From Halostreptopolyspora alba (GTDB taxonomy: Bacteria > Actinomycetota > Actinomycetes > Streptosporangiales > Streptosporangiaceae), in assembly GCA_003725585.1 (NCBI GenBank), contig RJMB01000033.1, forward strand, positions 1 to 41,431: a stretch of 41,431 nt of DNA. Reading direction: 5' to 3'. The position numbers were made by a program, and so were the translations under genes. The notes beneath the pieces were generated by a model that was not told the origin of the DNA, did no database searches, and saw only the letters and a program-made list of their open reading frames with translations. This document shows, one piece after another, positions 1-8,489 of this stretch; the stretch's first letter is position 1, and every line of letters begins with the position of its first letter.

Positions 1-222
1 TGGGGAAGCGAGGAACGAGCGACCCCACCGCAGGCACCCGAAGGTTCCCGGCCCCCAGCACCCAAGGCGAGCGCAGCGAGCCCGGCAAACCCTAGCTCGG
101 GTGCGGCCGGGGTTCTGGAGGGTCCGCAGGTGGGGAAGCGAGGAACGAGCGACCCCACCGCAGGCACCCGAAGGTTCCCGGCCCCCAGCACCCGAGACGA
201 GTGCAGCGAGCCCGGGAACACC
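1..222. repeat. Two tandem ~130-bp GC-rich intergenic repeat units
   Basis: Bases 1-63 and 131-193 are identical. The match continues with several mismatches to about 90 and 220, so the repeat period is 130 bp. Each unit begins with a TGGGG...CCCCA inverted pair (1-27 and 131-157) and ends with a GCAGCGAGCCCGG-like element. In the second unit GTTCCCGG (174-181) pairs with CCGGGAAC (212-219), just downstream of the hpf stop codon, and may act as the hpf terminator. CTCGGGTGC (96-104) also pairs with GCACCCGAG (188-196). The array starts at base 1, so further copies may lie outside the window. No coding function is visible. Confidence 0.7.
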
Positions 223-224
223 AT

Positions 225-908
225 CTAGTCCATCAGGCGGATCACGCCGTAGTTGAACGCCTTGCGGCGGTAGACCACGCTCGGGACATCGCGCTCCTCG
301 TCGTGGAACAGGTAGAAGTCGTGCCCGACGAGTTCCATCTCCATCAGGGCGCGGTCGATGGTCATTGGTTTGGAGGAGTGAACCTTCTCTCGCACGATCA
401 GTGGGCCGTCGCCCTGGGTGTCCAGCTCCAGGATCTCGTCCTCGTCGGAGAACTGCCTGTCCGCGCCCTCGCTGTCGACTTCGGTGGCGGCGGTGTCCTG
501 CTCCTGGGCGGGTGGGGGTACGCTCACGGAGCCGGGGTTGGCCTCGGTGTGGTTCGCCAGGTTCGCGGTGGCGGCCGCCACCGATACGGGGGCCCGGTTC
601 CCCTTGTGCACCTTGCTCCGGTCCGCGATCTTGCGCAACCGGGTTTCCACACGGTCGAGCGAGAGGTCAAGAGCGGTGTACCGGTCGTCGGCGGACGCTT
701 CGCTGCGAATCACCGGGCCGGTGGTGTGGATGGTCAGCTCAACCCGCTCGCGGTGTTCCGCGAGCTTGGGGTTGCGCTCCTTGGACACCTCCACATCGAC
801 GCGCATGCCCTTCTTCTCCCACTTGGAGAGCTTGTTCAGCTTGTTCTCGACGTGCTGCCGGAACTTCTCGCTGACACTCGTGCGTCGACCTTTGACGATG
901 ATGTCCAC
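225..908 (-). CDS. hpf: Long-form ribosome hibernation promoting factor (HPF/RaiA family)
   Basis: This protein binds the 30S decoding region and dimerises 70S ribosomes into inactive 100S particles in stationary phase or stress. It is 227 residues, the long two-domain form. The N-terminal S30AE domain (about 1-110) starts MDIIVKGRRTSVSEKF. An acidic, Ala/Pro-rich linker (about 115-165) follows, then the C-terminal dimerisation domain ending in DVPSVVYRRKAFNYGVIRLMD-like residues typical of the family. The start is GTG, with AAGGGGG five bases upstream. It lies beside comF and lpqB-mtrBA, the same order as Mycobacterium tuberculosis Rv3241c-Rv3246c. A stress-type promoter candidate and two leader hairpins lie upstream (927-1063). 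Family assignment is secure. Confidence 0.95.
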   Translation of the reverse strand: MDIIVKGRRTSVSEKFRQHVENKLNKLSKWEKKGMRVDVEVSKERNPKLAEHRERVELTIHTTGPVIRSEASADDRYTALDLSLDRVETRLRKIADRSKVHKGNRAPVSVAAATANLANHTEANPGSVSVPPPAQEQDTAATEVDSEGADRQFSDEDEILELDTQGDGPLIVREKVHSSKPMTIDRALMEMELVGHDFYLFHDEERDVPSVVYRRKAFNYGVIRLMD

Positions 909-926
909 TAGACCCCCTTCGTCGCG

Positions 927-1063
927 GGGCCATCGTGATGTGATGGCCCGCCTCAGCTCTCTTGCCCCGCCACACTTGGCGGGGGCGCCGTCCCTCCTCC
1001 TCTCCGTCCCGAGCTGACTACCGGGTTGTGAGGTTGCGTATACCCACCGGGCAAGCGCTATTC
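927..1063 (-). promoter_or_regulatory. hpf: Candidate sigmaB-type promoter and structured leader of hpf
   Basis: On the minus strand GAAT (complement of 1060-1063) lies 14 bases before GGGTAT (complement of 1040-1045). This fits the GNNT-N14-16-GGGTA(C/T) pattern of Streptomyces stress sigma factors of the SigB family. Transcription would start near 1033, giving a leader of about 125 nt. That leader holds two perfect hairpins: CCCCGCCA-CACT-TGGCGGGG at 965-984 and GGGCCATC-N7-GATGGCCC at 927-949. The hairpins are seen directly. The promoter is a short motif match that could arise by chance, although stress control of hpf would make biological sense. Confidence 0.4.
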
Positions 1064-1629
1064 ACCCGTGCTCCACCCGGTATTTCCGCTGATCAACGCT
1101 TTTGTGTGGGTCAGGGGGCGCCCGAGCGCCGCCGGGGGATCAGCGGGGTGCGTTGGGGGGAGCACGGTAGGGGACCGCACCCGTCCGGCCGACCTGGTCT
1201 TCGTCCCCACATCCGCCTGCTGAGGGGCTCGCCGCGCTTGAGCGCGACTACGACCCTTCTCCCGCTCCGGGGGGACATCGGGTCCCCCCACGGGGCAGGA
1301 CTTATCTCTAAGCCGCACCGTGATCGGTCGACGAGAAGTCGCCTTACGTGGGCCGTTTCGCCTGCGGCTGGCATCGGCTTGCCGGACACCACGCCCCCGC
1401 GCGGGGGCGTCAGCGCCAGCGCAACCACGGACCCGGACGGGTGCCATGTCACGAACGTTAACCCGAGAATCCGTGGCTGTCAGGTGCCCTGTCGCCATCC
1501 GGACCGCGCCCACCCGCCGGGAACCCCGCCACAGCGGGGAACACGGCACCTCGGGGGCGTGACAAATCCTTGTGGCCGCTCTCCACTCTCGACTCCCGCG
1601 GTCGTGGCCGTACGGGCGAGGAGACCCCC
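1064..1629. other. Hairpin-rich region without a convincing gene
   Basis: No open frame here shows a recognisable product or a believable start with a ribosome site. The region does hold several perfect inverted repeats: GGGGGGAC-N5-GTCCCCCC at 1269-1289, the 20-bp palindrome ACGCCCCCGCGCGGGGGCGT at 1391-1410, and CCCCGC-CACA-GCGGGG at 1524-1539. Some may terminate comF, which ends at 1630 on the minus strand. The rest could be structured RNA, a decayed gene or regulatory DNA. Confidence 0.4.
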
Positions 1630-2340
1630 TCATCCCGGCCCGCTCTCTCCGGCGGAGGTGAGCACGGCGGCACCCACGACGTGGGCACCGGCGGCGCGTA
1701 GCGCGCGGCTCGCCTCGGCGAGGGTGGCACCCGTGGTCACGACGTCGTCGACCACGACGGCCCGGGTTCCGCGAAGATCGGGCACCGCGCGGGGACGCGC
1801 CGAAAGCGCCCCGGCCAGGTTCGCCCGGCGACGGTGCCGGTCGAGTCCGGTCTGCTCGGCCACGCGCCGTTGGTGGGCCAGGGCGTCGGCGACGACACGG
1901 AGTCGGTGGGGGATGTGCCCGTGTTCCCGCGCGGCGGTCGCGGCGAGTAACCGGACCGGATCGTAGCCACGCCGGCGGGCGGCCCCACCGCGGGTGGGTA
2001 CGGGAACGAGCACGGGCGGGTCCCCGGCGGGAGCGGCGGCCGCGACCGCGCACGCGAGGCGGCGCCCCAGCGGGGTGGCCAACCCGCGCACCCGGTGTTC
2101 CTTGAACGCGAGCAGCAGCGCCCGGTAGCGCCCGGCGTGGGGTCCGGCCGCCCATACCGGCGGGCAGCCGGGCCTGGCACGGCAGCGGTGCGGCGGGCGG
2201 TCGAGCACGGCACCGCACGAGGCGCACAACGGCCCACGTGGACCCGCGCACCCCGCGCAGCGCTCCCCCAGGACGAGATCGGCCAGGGCCGCCAGCGACG
2301 ACAAGGACACCCGGCCATACTCGCCGGGCAGCCGGACCAT
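1630..2340 (-). CDS. comF: ComF-family phosphoribosyltransferase-like protein
   Basis: This 236-residue protein joins an N-terminal zinc ribbon to a type I phosphoribosyltransferase fold. The ribbon cysteines are at about 28, 31, 39 and 42 (CAGC and CASC). The PRPP-binding loop VVVDDVVTTGATL lies at about 195-207. ComF of competent bacteria assists DNA uptake; the role of the actinobacterial homologue is not established. The start was set at the ATG at 2340: the open frame runs further upstream, but that part would overlap lpqB, which ends at 2424, and has no family-like sequence. It is the last gene after mtrA-mtrB-lpqB and corresponds in position to M. tuberculosis Rv3242c. Confidence 0.85.
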   Translation of the reverse strand: MVRLPGEYGRVSLSSLAALADLVLGERCAGCAGPRGPLCASCGAVLDRPPHRCRARPGCPPVWAAGPHAGRYRALLLAFKEHRVRGLATPLGRRLACAVAAAAPAGDPPVLVPVPTRGGAARRRGYDPVRLLAATAAREHGHIPHRLRVVADALAHQRRVAEQTGLDRHRRRANLAGALSARPRAVPDLRGTRAVVVDDVVTTGATLAEASRALRAAGAHVVGAAVLTSAGESGPG

Positions 2341-2423
2341 CACCAGGGCGCGCGGCCAGCTGTGGACGACGAACCCGGCGTCAGCGGGTCCCGGTCGGGA
2401 TCGAGCGCGACACTCTCCGCGCC

Positions 2424-4271
2424 TCAGCCGGGGTAGACGGGGTTGGTTCCCTCGGCGACGAACCGCCACGTGAAACGGTCGTTGGTCAACCACACCTGGT
2501 CGTCCTCGGCGCTGGAGAGCAGTGGCCGGCCCGGTGCCGCCGCCAGGGCCTGCATGTCGACGCCGGTGGGAGCTCCCGCGCTGGTGGTCTCGGTGACACC
2601 GTCGAGCGACACGGTGAACGCCTGGACCGCCTCGCGCTCCTGCTGGCCGATGACGGCGAGCTGGTCACCACCGCGCCAGGTGACATCGGAGACCATGCTC
2701 AGGTTCTGGCCGAGGGGAACGAACCGACCAACCGACACCTCCTCGCCGCTCCGCGTCACCCGGCCGACGTACAGCCTCGGCCCGTCGTCGGACTCGGTGA
2801 TGACCGCGGCCCGCGATCCGTCCCGGGAGATCCGCAACGTGGACACCTCGACGTCGGCCAGCTCGGGCGCCTGCGCCTCGACCGGGGTCTCGCCGTCGCG
2901 CAGTACCCAGATCGTGCTGCCCGGGGACTCCTCGGACTCGTCCTCGGAGTCCGCGTCGTCCTCGTCACCGTCGGAGTCGCTTTCGGAGTCGTCGCTGGAG
3001 CCCGCGGTCCGCTCGACGACCCACAGATCGTCGTGGGGATCCCAGGACAGCGAGGTGTACTCGCCCCCGGAGAGCACGGACTCGTACCCGCCACCGCTGT
3101 CCGGCTCGGCGACGACCACCGAGTCGAGGCCGTCCTCGAGGCCGGCGATCCGGCTCTCGTCGAGCGAGACGGCGTGCTGCCGCAGCGGATTACCGCCCTC
3201 CCCCAGGGCCCCCTCGACACGGGACTCCTGCGGCTCGTTCTCCTGCCCGTCGCCGGAGAGCGACCACAGTTGACCGTCACGGACGAAGTAGGCGTTCGGA
3301 TCGTCCGGCATCCCGCCGGGGTCGACGTCGTCCCACTGCTCACCGTCGCCCTGGAGGTTCTCCGCGTCTCCGCCGGGCAGCTCTACCTCCTCACCGTGGA
3401 TCCGCAGCACCAGCTCCTGGACCTCGGGGAGCTGCTTGAGCGTCCACGCGAGCTGCGCGGCCATCCCGTAGTGGTCACTGTCGACGGAGATCGTCCCGCT
3501 CAGCTCGACGGTCACCACACCGGAGTCATAGGCGGCATCGGCCCTCGTGCCCTCGGGGAAGGCCGACCGCACGGCCGGGTCCAGCCACCGGGTGGGGCCA
3601 CTGACCAGCCTGCGCACCAGGTGCGTCGCCATGTTCTCGCTGTTCACCGGCAGAAAGACCGGGTCGGGGACGAGGGTGCTCTCGTCGCGGTTGAAGAAGT
3701 ACAGGTTGAGGGAGCGGTAGGCGCGCTCGACGTCGCGGCCGTCGAGGATGAGGGAGTCGGGAAGCTCGGCGATCCGCCACTCACCGTCGTCCTTGGCCAG
3801 CTCGAAGCTGACGTCGATCGTCGTGTCGGACTCCTGCGGTAGGTACTGCCCGTCGTCCCTGATCGAGGCGATGTGGGGGCCGCGCATCCGGATCTCGGCG
3901 TTCTCTCCGTTGGCGGCGACGTCGACGTCGAAGGTGAGGCTGTCCATGTCCTCGTAGACGAGCACGTCACCTTCGGGCGCCCACGTCTCCCGGAGCCCGG
4001 GCATCAGGTAGAGCCGGGCCGCGTGGTGGTTCGCCTCGAAGCTGCCCATGTCCCGCAGGAACCCCTTGATCAGGGACTCCTCACCGACGTCCGGCTGGGG
4101 GCCGGCGGGCAGCATTCGCACGTAGCCACTGGCGCCCTCGCCGTGGTCCTCGCTCCCGCTGCCGAGGACCACGGGGCCGCTGGTGGGCACCGAGGCACAC
4201 CCGGCCACGACTGTGGCCAGCGCGGCCGCGACCACCGCCGCTCCCGGCCGCCACGCTCGTGCTTCGGTCAC
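2424..4271 (-). CDS. lpqB: Lipoprotein LpqB, partner of the MtrAB two-component system
   Basis: LpqB is an exported lipoprotein that in mycobacteria interacts with the sensor domain of MtrB and modulates MtrA signalling. The 615-residue product has a lipoprotein signal with lipobox VAGC (Cys25). A GerMN-like domain (roughly 195-300) follows, then a C-terminal beta-propeller rich in W and G. The start is a GTG at 4271 that overlaps the mtrB stop as GTGA, so translation is probably coupled; the longer frame upstream runs inside mtrB. A strongly acidic Asp/Glu/Ser run lies at about residues 425-450 (bases 2920-3000) within the propeller and looks like an inserted surface loop. Identity is clear from sequence and order. 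Confidence 0.93.
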   Translation of the reverse strand: MTEARAWRPGAAVVAAALATVVAGCASVPTSGPVVLGSGSEDHGEGASGYVRMLPAGPQPDVGEESLIKGFLRDMGSFEANHHAARLYLMPGLRETWAPEGDVLVYEDMDSLTFDVDVAANGENAEIRMRGPHIASIRDDGQYLPQESDTTIDVSFELAKDDGEWRIAELPDSLILDGRDVERAYRSLNLYFFNRDESTLVPDPVFLPVNSENMATHLVRRLVSGPTRWLDPAVRSAFPEGTRADAAYDSGVVTVELSGTISVDSDHYGMAAQLAWTLKQLPEVQELVLRIHGEEVELPGGDAENLQGDGEQWDDVDPGGMPDDPNAYFVRDGQLWSLSGDGQENEPQESRVEGALGEGGNPLRQHAVSLDESRIAGLEDGLDSVVVAEPDSGGGYESVLSGGEYTSLSWDPHDDLWVVERTAGSSDDSESDSDGDEDDADSEDESEESPGSTIWVLRDGETPVEAQAPELADVEVSTLRISRDGSRAAVITESDDGPRLYVGRVTRSGEEVSVGRFVPLGQNLSMVSDVTWRGGDQLAVIGQQEREAVQAFTVSLDGVTETTSAGAPTGVDMQALAAAPGRPLLSSAEDDQVWLTNDRFTWRFVAEGTNPVYPG

Positions 4272-6001
4272 GCGTCCATTCCCCCTCCCGAACGGGTGGA
4301 GTCGAGGTCGGCGGACGGCGAGGGCTGCGCGGAACGGGCGCGCCCGATGGCCATCTCCGGTGGGGCGAGCGGAAGCGGCGAGCCGCGGAGCTCCGCTCCG
4401 GACTCGCGCGGCAGCGAAAGCCGGAACTGCGAGCCCTTGCCGGGGGCGCCCCATGCCTGTAGCCACCCCCCGTGCAGCTGGGCGTCCTCCTTGGCGATGG
4501 ACAGGCCAAGGCCGGTACCGCCCGTGGTGCGGGCCCGTGCGGGGTCGGCGCGCCAGAAACGGTCGAAGCAGAGGTGCTCCTCGCCCTCCTTGAGCCCCAC
4601 GCCGAAGTCACGCACGGCGACCGCGACCGCGTCCCGGTCGCCGGCGGCGGTGACGATGACGTCCTTGCCCTCACTGTGCTCGATCGCGTTCACGATGAGG
4701 TTGCGCAGGATCCGGTTGATGCGTCGCTGGTCGAACTCGGCCGTGCACGGCTCGGCCGGCAGCCGCAGCACGACCTTGATCCCGCGCCTCTCCGCGATCT
4801 GCTCGGAATCGCTGACCGCCTTCAGCACGGAGTCGCGGATATCCACCGACTCGATGGTGAGCGTGGCCGCGCCTGCGTCGTGGCGACTGATCTCCAGCAG
4901 GTCGCCCAGCAGCTCCTCGAACCGCTCCAGCTGACTCTGTAGCAGCTCCACGGACCGCCCCATGGCGGGGTCGAGGTCCTCGCGGTCCTCATAGAGCACA
5001 TCACCGGCCATACGGATGGTCGAGAGGGGGGTGCGCAGCTCGTGGGAGACATCGGAGACGAACTGACGCTGCACCTTGGAGAGCTCCTCCAGCTCGTGGA
5101 TCTTCTCCTGGAGGTTGCCGGCCATGTCGTTGAAGGAGGTGGCGAGCCGCGCGAGATCGTCCTCACCCCGCACCTTCATACGCTCCGACAACTCACCCGA
5201 GGCGAGTTTGTCAGCGGAGCTCGCCGCGCGCCGCACCGGGCTCACCACCTGGCGGGTGACCAGGAACGCGATGACCGCGAAGGAGATGATCAACGCCGTG
5301 GCCGCGAACACCATGGTGTTCTGCACGAGGGCGAGTGTCCGCTGCTCGTTCTCCAGCGGGAACAGGTAGTACAGCTCGAAGGTGTGGGAGAGCTGCGCCC
5401 CGACGGCCAGGGCGGGTTCCGTGCTGTCGTCGCGCACGATCTCGGTGTAGGTCAGGTACTGCGACTCCAGCTCGGTGCTGGAGCGCACCTCCTCGCGGAG
5501 CCGGTTCGGCACGCTCGCCCGTTCGTTCTCGATGGTCGCCCAGCCCCTGGCGCCCTCGGTCGAGGGGATGATGACGACCTCGTACATCCCGGTGGTGCCG
5601 CTGCGGGCGCTGAGGTCCTCGGCCACCTGTTCGAGCTGGACGTCCTGCTCGGCGGGGTCAGCGTCCTGCATGACGTTGAGGGCGTAGCTCAGGCCCGCCT
5701 TGTGGTCGCTGAGCGCCGCGTCCTCCTTGGCGTCGAGCAGCCCCGACTGCACCTGTTGGATGAGGAAGAACCCGAGGACGGCGGTGACCGCGGCCGAGAT
5801 CACGAGCGTGGTACTGACTACCCGCAGTTGCAGTGAACGCCGCCAGCGTGAGTGAACGGCGCGCACGAGGCCCCGGGCCGCGCGTTGGGCCACGAGATAG
5901 CCCCCGCGGAGCAGGGCGCCCACCTGCTGCCGGCGCGAGTGCGCGGCCTCCTCACTCTCCAGCGGGTTCGCCTCGTTGGCGTCGCCGGTACCGGTCGTCA
6001 C
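4268..6001 (-). CDS. mtrB: Sensor histidine kinase MtrB
   Basis: MtrB phosphorylates MtrA and controls cell-wall, division and developmental genes in actinobacteria. The 577-residue protein has TM1 at about 60-83, an extracytoplasmic domain (85-225), TM2 at about 226-249 and a HAMP linker (250-302). The HisKA domain has the phospho-acceptor His320 in VSHELRTPLSTIR. The ATPase domain carries the N box (NLIVNAIEHSEG), FDRFWRAD and the GGTGLGLSIA glycine loop, followed by the MtrB-typical LHGGWLQAWG. The start is GTG, 22 bases downstream of the mtrA stop. The stop overlaps lpqB. All catalytic motifs are intact. Confidence 0.96.
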   Translation of the reverse strand: MTTGTGDANEANPLESEEAAHSRRQQVGALLRGGYLVAQRAARGLVRAVHSRWRRSLQLRVVSTTLVISAAVTAVLGFFLIQQVQSGLLDAKEDAALSDHKAGLSYALNVMQDADPAEQDVQLEQVAEDLSARSGTTGMYEVVIIPSTEGARGWATIENERASVPNRLREEVRSSTELESQYLTYTEIVRDDSTEPALAVGAQLSHTFELYYLFPLENEQRTLALVQNTMVFAATALIISFAVIAFLVTRQVVSPVRRAASSADKLASGELSERMKVRGEDDLARLATSFNDMAGNLQEKIHELEELSKVQRQFVSDVSHELRTPLSTIRMAGDVLYEDREDLDPAMGRSVELLQSQLERFEELLGDLLEISRHDAGAATLTIESVDIRDSVLKAVSDSEQIAERRGIKVVLRLPAEPCTAEFDQRRINRILRNLIVNAIEHSEGKDVIVTAAGDRDAVAVAVRDFGVGLKEGEEHLCFDRFWRADPARARTTGGTGLGLSIAKEDAQLHGGWLQAWGAPGKGSQFRLSLPRESGAELRGSPLPLAPPEMAIGRARSAQPSPSADLDSTRSGGGMDA

Positions 6002-6023
6002 GAGTTCGCAGTTCCAGGATCGA

Positions 6024-6701
6024 TCAGGAGGTTCCGGCCTTGTATCCGACGCCGCGGACGGTGACGACGACCTCCGGATGCTCGGGGTCCTTCTCGATCT
6101 TCGCGCGCAGGCGTTGGACGTGCACGTTCACCAGGCGGGTGTCGGCCGCGTGCCGGTAGCCCCACACCTGTTCGAGGAGCACCTCGCGGGTGAAGACCTG
6201 CCGCGGTTTACGGGCCAACGCGACGAGAAGGTCGAACTCCAGCGGAGTCAGGCTGATCTGCTCACCGTCGCGGGTGACCGAGTGCCCGGCGACGTCAATG
6301 GTGATGTCGCCGATCTGTAGGATCTCGGGCGCCGGTTCCTCCGTGCGGCGTAGCCGCACCCGTACCCGCGCCACCAGCTCCTTGGGTTTGAACGGTTTGA
6401 CGATGTAGTCATCGGCGCCGGATTCCAGCCCGAGAACGACATCGACGGTGTCGGCCTTCGCGGTGAGCATCACGACCGGAACCCCGGACTCCGCTCGGAT
6501 CTGGCGGCACACGTCAATGCCGTCAGCGCCCGGCAGCATCAGGTCCAGCAGTACCAGGTCGGGCTTGGTCTCCCGGAAGGCGTCCATGGCCTTGTCGCCG
6601 TCGTGCACGAACGATGGTTCGAAGCCTTCGCCTCTGAGGACAATGCCCAACATTTCGGCGAGAGCGAGGTCGTCATCGACGACCAGTACGCGTCCCTTCA
6701 T
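6024..6701 (-). CDS. mtrA: Response regulator MtrA
   Basis: MtrA is an OmpR/PhoB-type DNA-binding response regulator for cell division, cell-wall and developmental genes. The 225-residue product has a receiver domain with acidic pocket D9-D10-D11, the phosphorylation site Asp53 (LVLLDLMLPG) and the switch Lys in IVKPFKPKEL. The C-terminal winged helix contains EFDLLVALARKPRQVFTREVLLEQVWGY. The chosen ATG at 6701 follows GGAGA by about six bases and matches the family start; the frame extends upstream to 6836 without family similarity. It heads the mtrA-mtrB-lpqB unit. Confidence 0.97.
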   Translation of the reverse strand: MKGRVLVVDDDLALAEMLGIVLRGEGFEPSFVHDGDKAMDAFRETKPDLVLLDLMLPGADGIDVCRQIRAESGVPVVMLTAKADTVDVVLGLESGADDYIVKPFKPKELVARVRVRLRRTEEPAPEILQIGDITIDVAGHSVTRDGEQISLTPLEFDLLVALARKPRQVFTREVLLEQVWGYRHAADTRLVNVHVQRLRAKIEKDPEHPEVVVTVRGVGYKAGTS

Positions 6702-7190
6702 CGATGTCTCCGGCACCGGTGCGCATCGAGGTGCGGATGCGGATAGCGGCGCCTTCTCCTTTCCGGACACTCGAGCGGAAAACTTCGATCTCACACCTGC
6801 CGGGTCGCCCCCGTGCGGGAGTGCTTCTCCTCCCACCTAACCCTGCCACCAACAGGCACCGCTAGGCGCGTGGTCGGCCCTGGTCGGGCGTCCGGGGCGG
6901 TACTGACCGTGCGCTCGCGGCTGCCTCCTCGCCGGCTTTCTCCTGGAATACCCTGCCGCCTGGACCGCTACCCCGTCTAGAGCCAACGCTTGGCCACGGC
7001 ACGATGCGGGCGGGTGGTATTTGAAAGCATACAAAACCGAAGAAGTGTGCTGGTGTGTCGATGACCGGTGAATACCCTCGTGTGCACGGGGCCGCCCTAC
7101 TGTGGGGCCGTCTGACATAGCGTATGTAACGCCACCGGCGGCCCCGGCCACGCGCCGGCGCAGGAACGAACGAGGGACGACGGAGGATCC
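6702..7190. promoter_or_regulatory. Divergent control region between mtrA and the 7191 gene
   Basis: This 489-bp non-coding stretch separates two divergent units and must carry both promoters. An AT-rich patch lies at 7018-7050. The minus strand has GGGT-N16-GGGTAT (complement of 6948-6973), a weak stress-sigma-like match toward mtrA. On the plus strand TAGCGT at 7118-7123 could be a -10 element for the 7191 gene, with GTAAC just after it. The ribosome site GGAGG at 7181-7185 precedes the ATG at 7191. None of the promoter assignments is strong. Confidence 0.35.
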
Positions 7191-8489
7191 ATGACGCAGG
7201 AGCACGGCGCCCCGGGCGAGCCCAGTGATCCCGACAGCGGCCAGGATCCCGCCGGCCCGGCGCACCCTCCCACGGGGCCAAGCTCCCCGTGGGTGGCGCC
7301 CGGACAACACGAGTCGCCCACCCCCTCGTCCTCGTGGGTTCCGCCCGGGCAGCCCGGTGGACAGCCGTCGCCCGGCCCCGCGCGGGCGGCGTGGGCCGGT
7401 CCTTCCGGGGTTCACGGAGCCCGGGGAGTGGGTCACTCCCCCATGGCGTGGCCCGGTCTCATCCCGCTGCGTCCACTCAACATGAGTGAGATCCTCAACG
7501 GGGCGTTCAGCTACATCCGGCACAACGCCAAGGCGGTGCTCGGGCTGACGTTCATCGTCATCGGGATAGCCAGTGTCGTGACCTCGGTCGGCATGGGCGG
7601 CTACATGGGCGACTACGGCTCGTGGGTCGGCCGGCTCCTGAACGACCCCAGCGCGGCCGATCCCGACACCCTGCCGTTCGCCCCGTGGACCCTCGCCACG
7701 ATGTACGGCGGCCTGCTGTTCAGCTACGTCGGCCAGATCGTGTTGACCGGCCTGCTCGCGGCGGTGGTGGGGCTGGCCGTGCTCGGCAGGAAGCTGACCA
7801 TGAAAGAGGCCGTGCGGGAGGTACGGGGCCGCATGGGCGCGGTGTTCGGGGTCGCCGGCCTGCTCTTCCTGCTCGGTCTGGGCTACACCGCACTGCTCGC
7901 CGGGGTTCTCGCGCTCGCCTTCGCCGTCGGGTACTTCCTCAGCGCGTTTCTCGGGGTCACCGTCGCGGTACTCGGTATCGCCGTGACCATCGTGGTGGGA
8001 GCGTGGATCTGGGTGCGCACCTCACTGGCCATGCCGGTCACCGTGCTGGAACGCATCGGCCCGGCCCGCTCCCTGGCCCGGTCGTGGCGTCTCACCCAGC
8101 GAAGCTGGTGGCGGGTCTTCGGGCTGCTGTTGCTCGGCACGATCATCGCCGCCGTGGTGGCCAACCTGGTGACCACCCCATTCAGTCTCGTCGGGATGTT
8201 CGTACCGGCACTCTCCCCGGGCGCGTTCTGGGTCTACGTGGTCAGCACCGCGTCCTCCTACCTCGCGACCGTCCTCTCCAGTGCGCTCAGCGCACCGTTC
8301 GTAATCGGCGTGACCACTCTGATCTACATCGACCTGCGCATGCGGCGCGAAGGGCTCGACCTTCGGATGCAGACCGCGACACGGTCGGGAGAGGCGCTCG
8401 GGGCGGACGTCTACCTGCCCGACACGGGCGGCGATCCCGCCCACCCTGACGCGCGGTACGGCGACCGGACCCTCGGGACCTCGGTGTGA
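7191..8489 (+). CDS. Polytopic membrane protein, GPDPase membrane-domain/DUF7847-like
   Basis: The 432-residue product begins with a Pro/Ser/Gly-rich cytoplasmic region (about 1-90), then the motif PLRPLNMSEILNGAFSYIR (94-112) typical of actinobacterial proteins annotated as glycerophosphoryl diester phosphodiesterase membrane domain proteins. About six hydrophobic segments follow (113-385). No phosphodiesterase catalytic domain is present, so enzymatic activity should not be assumed. GGAGG sits five bases before the ATG. The stop overlaps the next gene as GTGA. It opens the DUF4129-DUF4350-MoxR unit, in which such proteins are usual companions; function is unknown. Confidence 0.85.
   Translation: MTQEHGAPGEPSDPDSGQDPAGPAHPPTGPSSPWVAPGQHESPTPSSSWVPPGQPGGQPSPGPARAAWAGPSGVHGARGVGHSPMAWPGLIPLRPLNMSEILNGAFSYIRHNAKAVLGLTFIVIGIASVVTSVGMGGYMGDYGSWVGRLLNDPSAADPDTLPFAPWTLATMYGGLLFSYVGQIVLTGLLAAVVGLAVLGRKLTMKEAVREVRGRMGAVFGVAGLLFLLGLGYTALLAGVLALAFAVGYFLSAFLGVTVAVLGIAVTIVVGAWIWVRTSLAMPVTVLERIGPARSLARSWRLTQRSWWRVFGLLLLGTIIAAVVANLVTTPFSLVGMFVPALSPGAFWVYVVSTASSYLATVLSSALSAPFVIGVTTLIYIDLRMRREGLDLRMQTATRSGEALGADVYLPDTGGDPAHPDARYGDRTLGTSV

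Noticed and set aside
1-222. CRISPR array
   Set aside because: Only two units of 130 bp with no regular short repeats and unique spacers.
1064-1629. c-di-AMP (ydaO-type) riboswitch upstream of hpf
   Set aside because: Several hairpins exist but the conserved riboswitch segments could not be found.
962-1966. Long plus-strand open frame over the hpf-comF gap
   Set aside because: It overlaps comF antisense, has no family similarity and its Arg/Pro/Ser-rich composition is typical of a wrong frame in GC-rich DNA.
2238-3842. 534-codon plus-strand frame antisense to lpqB
   Set aside because: Shadow of lpqB; no ribosome site or recognisable domains.
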